The notes beneath the pieces are model-generated. The model was given only the letters and a program-made list of their open reading frames with translations. It did no database searches and had not been told where the DNA came from. The position numbers were made by a program, and so were the translations under genes. Shown here piece by piece: positions 59,789-64,000 of a stretch of DNA of 64,000 nucleotides. Source of the stretch: UBA1447 sp002329225 (GTDB lineage: Bacteria; Bacillota; Clostridia; Oscillospirales; Acutalibacteraceae); contig JBMNVN010000003.1 of NCBI GenBank assembly GCA_050946835.1, positions 124,001 through 188,000 on the forward strand, given 5' to 3'. Numbering within the stretch: position 1 is the first letter of the stretch; every line of letters begins with the position of its first letter.

Positions 59789-59794
59789 TATAAT
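59789..59794 (+). promoter_or_regulatory. Candidate -10 box of HAD gene
   Basis: TATAAT at 59789-59794; a TTGCAA at 59764-59769 is 19 bp upstream, slightly long for a -35 box. The rest of the 258-bp gap 59570-59827 has no gene; on its minus strand TTGACA boxes occur for the divergent gene. Confidence 0.4.
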
Positions 59795-59827
59795 TGCCCT
59801 GCGTCATTTTAAGAAGGAGGAACATGC

Positions 59828-60397
59828 GTGAACGTCTACGATTTTGATAACACTATTTACCGGGGAGAAAGCAGTCTGGATCTGTTCTTTTTTTATCTGA
59901 GGAGACACCCTTCGCTTTTGCGTTATTTGCCCAAGGCGATGTTAGGCGCAATAAGGTACAAACAAGGCAAAGTGACTATTGACGACCTGCTGAATAACTA
60001 CGCCAATTTTGCCGAGGACTTTGTCAAAAATCTGGACGGTCTTGAAAAAGACATCAGCGATTTTTGGGACCGCAATATGCATAAAATCAAGCCTTTTTTT
60101 AAAGAGCAGAGGCAGGATGACGATTTAATAATTTCCGCCAGCCCGGATATTTTACTGGATGAATTGTTTGCCAGACTCGGCATTAAAAACTATATCTGCT
60201 CAAGGGTAAACAAACAAACCGCCAAAATTGAGTTTTTATGTTACCGTGAAAATAAGGTGCCGGCCTTTAAGGAAAGGTACCCCGATGAGGCAATTAAAAA
60301 CTTTTACACCGATTCAATCAACGACAAACCCCTTATGGATTTGGCGGAAAATGTTTTTATGGTTAAGGGAGATAAAATAAAGCGGATTAAGCCTTGA
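59828..60397 (+). CDS. HAD-superfamily phosphatase (HAD-IB type)
   Basis: The 189-residue protein has the HAD nucleophile motif DFDNT (D5, D7), motif II in IISASPDILLDELF and motif III/IV in YTDSINDKPLMDLAE. The helical cap between motif I and II places it in the subfamily of phosphoserine phosphatase-like enzymes. The start is GTG, 7 nt after GGAGG. The substrate cannot be deduced. It is followed by a strong terminator. Confidence 0.85.
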   Translation: MNVYDFDNTIYRGESSLDLFFFYLRRHPSLLRYLPKAMLGAIRYKQGKVTIDDLLNNYANFAEDFVKNLDGLEKDISDFWDRNMHKIKPFFKEQRQDDDLIISASPDILLDELFARLGIKNYICSRVNKQTAKIEFLCYRENKVPAFKERYPDEAIKNFYTDSINDKPLMDLAENVFMVKGDKIKRIKP

Positions 60398-60433
60398 GGT
60401 TATAAACTGTCAGATAAACTCAAAACAGTAAAA

Positions 60434-60465
60434 CAGGGCGGGTAAAACCCGCCCTGCGCTTTTTT
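60434..60465. terminator. Bidirectional terminator after HAD gene
   Basis: CAGGGCGGGT (60434-60443) pairs perfectly with ACCCGCCCTG (60447-60456), followed by CGCTTTTTT on the plus strand and TTTTACTG on the minus strand. It closes the HAD gene and the converging kinase gene. Confidence 0.85.
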
Positions 60466-60477
60466 GCCCGGTATCAG

Positions 60478-61038
60478 TTATTGTCTGCCCGCTATATGCT
60501 CTTCGTAAAACTTGTCAATAGCGGCAAAAAAGTCTTCCACGGTGCCGTCATTGTTTATAACATAGTCGGCCATTTGTTCCGTCTTACTTGTTTGGAAAAG
60601 TTTTTCTTCCCCCAAGTCGTTTTCCCTGAGCTTTTCCTTGCTTGTGCCGTCCCTTGCGGAACCGCGGGCAAGCATACGCTCATAGCGAACATCGTCATCA
60701 GTTATGACCACGTTTACAAGCACAAAGTCATCACCGAAAGCCGCTTTTAAAAACATCACGTCGGACAAAGGACGAACGCCGGATACAAGATAAACCTCGC
60801 TCCCCGATTCTTTGATTTTTGAAACAATCTGCTCCGGGAAAAAGGTCTGCCCGTACTTTTCCATATATTTTTTTGATGTTTTATGCAGGTTGTCCCTGGT
60901 GAGTTCCAAGCCGTCGTTTGCCGCCAACTCTCTGACGACATCGCCTATGGAAATCATGGGTAAATTATGCTTTTTTGCAAGATACTCCAAAAAGTAATCT
61001 TTGCCTGTACCGTTTTTGCCTACCGCTGCCAATACCAT
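60478..61038 (-). CDS. P-loop nucleotide or CoA kinase-like protein
   Basis: The 186-residue protein has a Walker A loop GKNGTGKD (residues 7-14), ISIGDVVRE, and VYLVSGVRPLSDVMFLKAAFGDDFVLVNVVITDDDVRYERMLARGS, the layout of small nucleoside/dephospho-CoA kinase-like proteins, with a lid region rich in Arg and Asp. The exact substrate is unclear. The start ATG follows GGAGG. It lies just downstream of the GH38 gene in the same direction with a 72-bp gap. Confidence 0.7.
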   Translation of the reverse strand: MVLAAVGKNGTGKDYFLEYLAKKHNLPMISIGDVVRELAANDGLELTRDNLHKTSKKYMEKYGQTFFPEQIVSKIKESGSEVYLVSGVRPLSDVMFLKAAFGDDFVLVNVVITDDDVRYERMLARGSARDGTSKEKLRENDLGEEKLFQTSKTEQMADYVINNDGTVEDFFAAIDKFYEEHIAGRQ

Positions 61039-61109
61039 ATTGTTACCTCCAATAAAAATTCCTTGCGTATGTTACAGTAGAATCGCCGTTTTGTCAACTT
61101 TTGCCCGGG

Positions 61110-64000
61110 TCAATCAATAGTCAAAAGGTTGATTATTGAGCCGTTTTCTCTGGCATAAACATGCGCCCAGTAGTTGTGGAGCGGCCCCTTATTGCGGGCA
61201 TAGGCAAAGTAAATACGCCCGTTAATCATTAGTTTTGCCACGGCGTAATAGGCGGGGAAGACCTCATCTGAAAGAAGGTTAAGGCTGAACGAATACGCTT
61301 TCCTTTCCCCCGGGGCAACGCTAACCTTTTGAGTGCGGGGGCTTATATCCGCAAAGGCAAAGGGATTGCGGGATTGCAGGCCCCAGGTTTCTATCGGGGT
61401 TGCCAATGCCAGCTCGCCGCTCAAGGTTTCTTCGGTAAGATTCATTACGTTAACCCTGATTTCATTCCCGTCTATCTCCATATCAAGGGTCGGCATAAAG
61501 TTGCCCACTTCAAAAACATCTTCAAACAACTGTCCGTCATCCTTGTAGTTAAGGCGAATAAGGCCCTTTGCATCGGCTGAGGGTTTTGTAATTATTACGG
61601 GGTAAACCCCGTGTCCGCCCGGCTCAATGTTGTAATTAATTTTTTTGAAGTCGGAGGACCAGCCCTTGGGCAGGGTAAGGTTCAAGGTTCCCTTTGCTTT
61701 CATATCGGGACGATTATTGACCGCATTTATCTCCACACGGAAATTCAGTTCGTCTATTTTTTCAACCTTTTTGTCAATAACCGCCGCCACTGCAAGGTAG
61801 CCCATGGGCATACTCCCCAGGTCATGCTCCCAACTGCGCACATAGGTGGGTTCCACCTCTTCCCGCATTGCACCCAAAACCGAGTGCCCCAACTGCTGTT
61901 CGGGCAGCACGGGCGAGAGGGCAAAGGTTTCTATTGAGTGGGGCAATGTCAAAAACTTCAGGCTTGTTTTGCCGTGGGCAATATCTTCCGGCTCCTCCTC
62001 CAAAAGGTTGACCCTTTGGGCGCCTTTAAGCCCGAAACCGAAAGTCAGCTCCGCCTTACCCTTTGCCCCGTCGGGTTCAAAGCCCCTCAAGGCCAGACCG
62101 CGGCTTTGAATATCGCCTAAATTCCCCCGCATTGAAGCCGCAGGATAACCTTTGAGTTTGAAAGCGGTGACAATAAAGTCCGCATTGGATTTTAAAAACG
62201 ACTTTTGCTCCGGCAAAACGGGCTTTTTCACTTGGCTTACGCCGGAAACGGCAATGAGGGGGTCATTAAATTCCAGAGCCTTGCGGTAAACCTGCGCCTT
62301 GCGGTATGAGCCCTCATGGGGATAGAGGGCGTATGTGAACACATGGGATTTCTGTTCGGGGATAAGTTCCCCTTCCCCCGTGGTTTTGCCGCTGTTGCCG
62401 TAAAATTCCGCCGTGTGGAACAGCATCAGGTTCATAAGACCGCCGTTTTCTATACTGCAGGCCAGATTCCCCGTATTAAAAACGGAAACTCCGTAATCAT
62501 CCGCAGCGCCGGGACGGACGGCAAGAACCGGGCTGTCAAAAGCGAAGCTCTCCCCTTCTTCCAGCCTTGCGGCGAAGGCTTCGGCAAATTCATTGAGTTT
62601 GGCAATCTTTGCCGCCTTGATTAAAAATACATCAATGCTTTTGTTCCAAACATTGTCGCTGTCTTTCAGATACATAACGGCTATACCGTCACGTTCAAGT
62701 GTTTCCTCAAAGGCTTTAAGTTTTGCAGGCGGGCAGGATTTTAAAAGTTTTTTCTCGTATTCGTTTTTCGCCTTGCCTACGCTCAGTACAAAACGGGTAT
62801 CGGTGTTAAACAGATCTTCATTAAAATGAATAAGGCGGCATGAACGGGGTTCCCTCGTTGTATCCGGGTAGCAGGCAACGGGTACGGCTTTTTTTGTCAG
62901 CGCTTTCAATAAAATATCCGCCGCATTCATCAGGGAATCTTTTTCCTGACGGATAATTTGGGTCATACCCACATTCACACTGTTTTTGCCCTTTAATGAA
63001 AGAGTGACGGTGGGGCCGTAATCCAGCCATTGGTTGGCGGCATAGACCTGACAGCGTGAGAACATGGCGAACTGATGGGTTTGGAAAACAAGTTTTTGCT
63101 CACTCTCTCCCCTTACGGCGGGAGCAAAGCGGTCGTCAAACACCGGTCTTACCCCTTTTATATTGAGGGGGAAAGTCAAAGTGAACAGGTCGTCTTTATC
63201 CTGATAATCTTCCACAACGGTTTTCATATCTATGCGCTTTACGCCCTTGAAAAGTGTGATTTCCTGCTTAATTACGGCTACAGTTCCCATTTTTACTCTG
63301 ATAAGGAGTTTTGTAAAGTTCTCCCCCTTTACACTCTTTACCTCGGCGGGGAAGTCGGAAGAAACCATTTTGTGGCCGGTTGTGTAAAACTCATGCTGAG
63401 TTTCCATCCTGTCGGGGACTTCTCTGAGGATAACAACCCGGTTACCCGGCCCGTCTTCCCCTTTTATGAGTACCTCACGCTTTGCAGTCTTGTCATAAAT
63501 GCCGACTATGCCGCCCCCTTTGGCGGGGTCTACTTCCAGACGGTAATATCCGTTTTCTATTACTCTGTCCTCAGCCTCAACGGGGAGTTTTTTAGCCGCC
63601 TTTTCTTTAAGATAATAGACGGCGTAGCCCAAGGCGGGAACTTTGGGTATAAAAACCGCCTTTCGGGTCGAATCCGCAGCAGTTTCAAAAACCTGCAATT
63701 CCGTCTGCCTGCCCTGTGAATCTTCAACAATAAAGCGGGCGGGGTCTTTGCCGGCGGGGAGGTTTATAACGCAGTGTTCTTTGCGCTCCCAGGTGTGGGG
63801 ATTAAAAACGATGACGGGGGTTCCCGATTTTTTTGTTTTTATCCCGGAGGCAAGGTAGGCAAGAGAACGGTTCAGGGTATCCGCCGCAAGTTCGGCGGCC
63901 TCCCTGTATTCAATCATAAGGTCTGCAAAAGAAACCTCATTGTTGGTGCCCGTTATTGAATCGTGGTGCTGACCGCAGAGCAGTTGCCGCCAGGCCTTAT
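61110..64000 (-). CDS. GH38 alpha-mannosidase, C-terminal part (5' end outside window)
   Basis: The minus-strand frame is open to the window edge; the visible ~963 residues start just before the family motif CGQHHDSITGTNNEVSFADL (near base 63950), which belongs to the three-helix bundle after the catalytic GH38 domain. The catalytic nucleophile domain itself is outside the window. Then come the beta-rich domains of class II mannosidases (GGIVGIYDKTAKREVLIKG, GPGNRVVILREVPD), and an extra C-terminal beta domain. The ATG at 63917 is internal. No signal peptide can be seen here. Such enzymes cleave alpha-mannosides of glycans. Confidence 0.88.
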   Translation of the reverse strand, partial: KAWRQLLCGQHHDSITGTNNEVSFADLMIEYREAAELAADTLNRSLAYLASGIKTKKSGTPVIVFNPHTWERKEHCVINLPAGKDPARFIVEDSQGRQTELQVFETAADSTRKAVFIPKVPALGYAVYYLKEKAAKKLPVEAEDRVIENGYYRLEVDPAKGGGIVGIYDKTAKREVLIKGEDGPGNRVVILREVPDRMETQHEFYTTGHKMVSSDFPAEVKSVKGENFTKLLIRVKMGTVAVIKQEITLFKGVKRIDMKTVVEDYQDKDDLFTLTFPLNIKGVRPVFDDRFAPAVRGESEQKLVFQTHQFAMFSRCQVYAANQWLDYGPTVTLSLKGKNSVNVGMTQIIRQEKDSLMNAADILLKALTKKAVPVACYPDTTREPRSCRLIHFNEDLFNTDTRFVLSVGKAKNEYEKKLLKSCPPAKLKAFEETLERDGIAVMYLKDSDNVWNKSIDVFLIKAAKIAKLNEFAEAFAARLEEGESFAFDSPVLAVRPGAADDYGVSVFNTGNLACSIENGGLMNLMLFHTAEFYGNSGKTTGEGELIPEQKSHVFTYALYPHEGSYRKAQVYRKALEFNDPLIAVSGVSQVKKPVLPEQKSFLKSNADFIVTAFKLKGYPAASMRGNLGDIQSRGLALRGFEPDGAKGKAELTFGFGLKGAQRVNLLEEEPEDIAHGKTSLKFLTLPHSIETFALSPVLPEQQLGHSVLGAMREEVEPTYVRSWEHDLGSMPMGYLAVAAVIDKKVEKIDELNFRVEINAVNNRPDMKAKGTLNLTLPKGWSSDFKKINYNIEPGGHGVYPVIITKPSADAKGLIRLNYKDDGQLFEDVFEVGNFMPTLDMEIDGNEIRVNVMNLTEETLSGELALATPIETWGLQSRNPFAFADISPRTQKVSVAPGERKAYSFSLNLLSDEVFPAYYAVAKLMINGRIYFAYARNKGPLHNYWAHVYARENGSIINLLTID

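Noticed and set aside
63075..63719. 214-codon open frame antisense to the GH38 gene
   Set aside because: It overlaps conserved mannosidase coding sequence, with no promoter or ribosome site.

Overview
The window looks like chromosomal DNA from an uncultured or anaerobic member of the Clostridia (Bacillota). The pointers are strong Shine-Dalgarno sites, frequent TTG and GTG starts, a T-box leader ahead of leuA, the paired glgC/glgD arrangement, tRNA genes with encoded CCA, FeoA/FeoB with a Cys-rich partner, and a tungsten/molybdenum cofactor island with an aldehyde:ferredoxin oxidoreductase. Base composition by eye is in the mid-40s percent G+C, with a visibly AT-richer stretch near 22.8-25.5 kb. 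No prophage, insertion sequence, CRISPR array or rRNA was found.

Layout. 0-4.1 kb: housekeeping genes (3' part of uvrC, rsmD, coaD, a coiled-coil protein) and tRNA-Gly(CCC) and tRNA-Arg(CCG), both with clear promoters. 4.2-9.5 kb: a leftward unit of class II aldolase, an IolC-type sugar-acid kinase, an MFS transporter and a secreted TIM-barrel hydrolase-like protein. 9.7-13.1 kb: one large membrane sensor with GAF, PAS, GGDEF and HD-GYP domains. 13.2-15.6 kb: feoA-feoB plus a 51-residue Cys-rich membrane protein, behind a DtxR-like operator candidate. 15.8-19.5 kb: a Ser/Arg/His-rich membrane protein, a paralogous lipoprotein and a B12-binding radical SAM enzyme. 19.6-22.8 kb: leuA and leuB under a leucine T-box. 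22.8-25.5 kb: an AT-rich accessory segment with DUF554 and YhcG-type nuclease genes.

25.5-32.5 kb: a glycogen operon, glgB-glgC-glgD-(GH172/DUF2961)-glgA. 32.5-34.9 kb: an XRE regulator, a histidine-phosphatase homologue that has lost its catalytic histidine, and a DUF4870-type membrane protein with a Gln/Pro repeat tail. 35.0-48.6 kb: the metal-cofactor island. A leftward group holds a MogA/MoaB protein, an iron-dependent alcohol dehydrogenase, an AOR-family tungstoenzyme and a MoaD-like protein. A divergent lipA-lplA pair follows, then tupABC behind a probable Moco/Tuco riboswitch, moeA, and a leftward group of moeA-PBP fusion, moaC, moaA and a MOSC protein. Together they would import tungstate, build molybdopterin, insert the metal and supply an aldehyde/alcohol redox module.

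48.7-55.0 kb: a MATE exporter, a cytosolic propeller plus helical-barrel protein, a leucine-rich-repeat lipoprotein and a GPH/MFS transporter. 55.1-59.6 kb: two tandem diacylglycerol-kinase-family proteins, then an RCC1-like and a second membrane-anchored beta-rich protein. 59.8-64 kb: a HAD phosphatase, a small P-loop kinase, and the C-terminal part of a GH38 alpha-mannosidase running off the right edge.

The sequence does not show a clear defence or mobile system. The most unusual items are the glycosidase inside the glycogen operon, the MoaD-like protein without its terminal Gly-Gly, the His-to-Asn phosphatase homologue, the SR-repeat membrane protein with its lipoprotein paralogue, and the AT-rich segment flanked by similar 40-bp repeats. 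Functions are inferred from motifs and context only.
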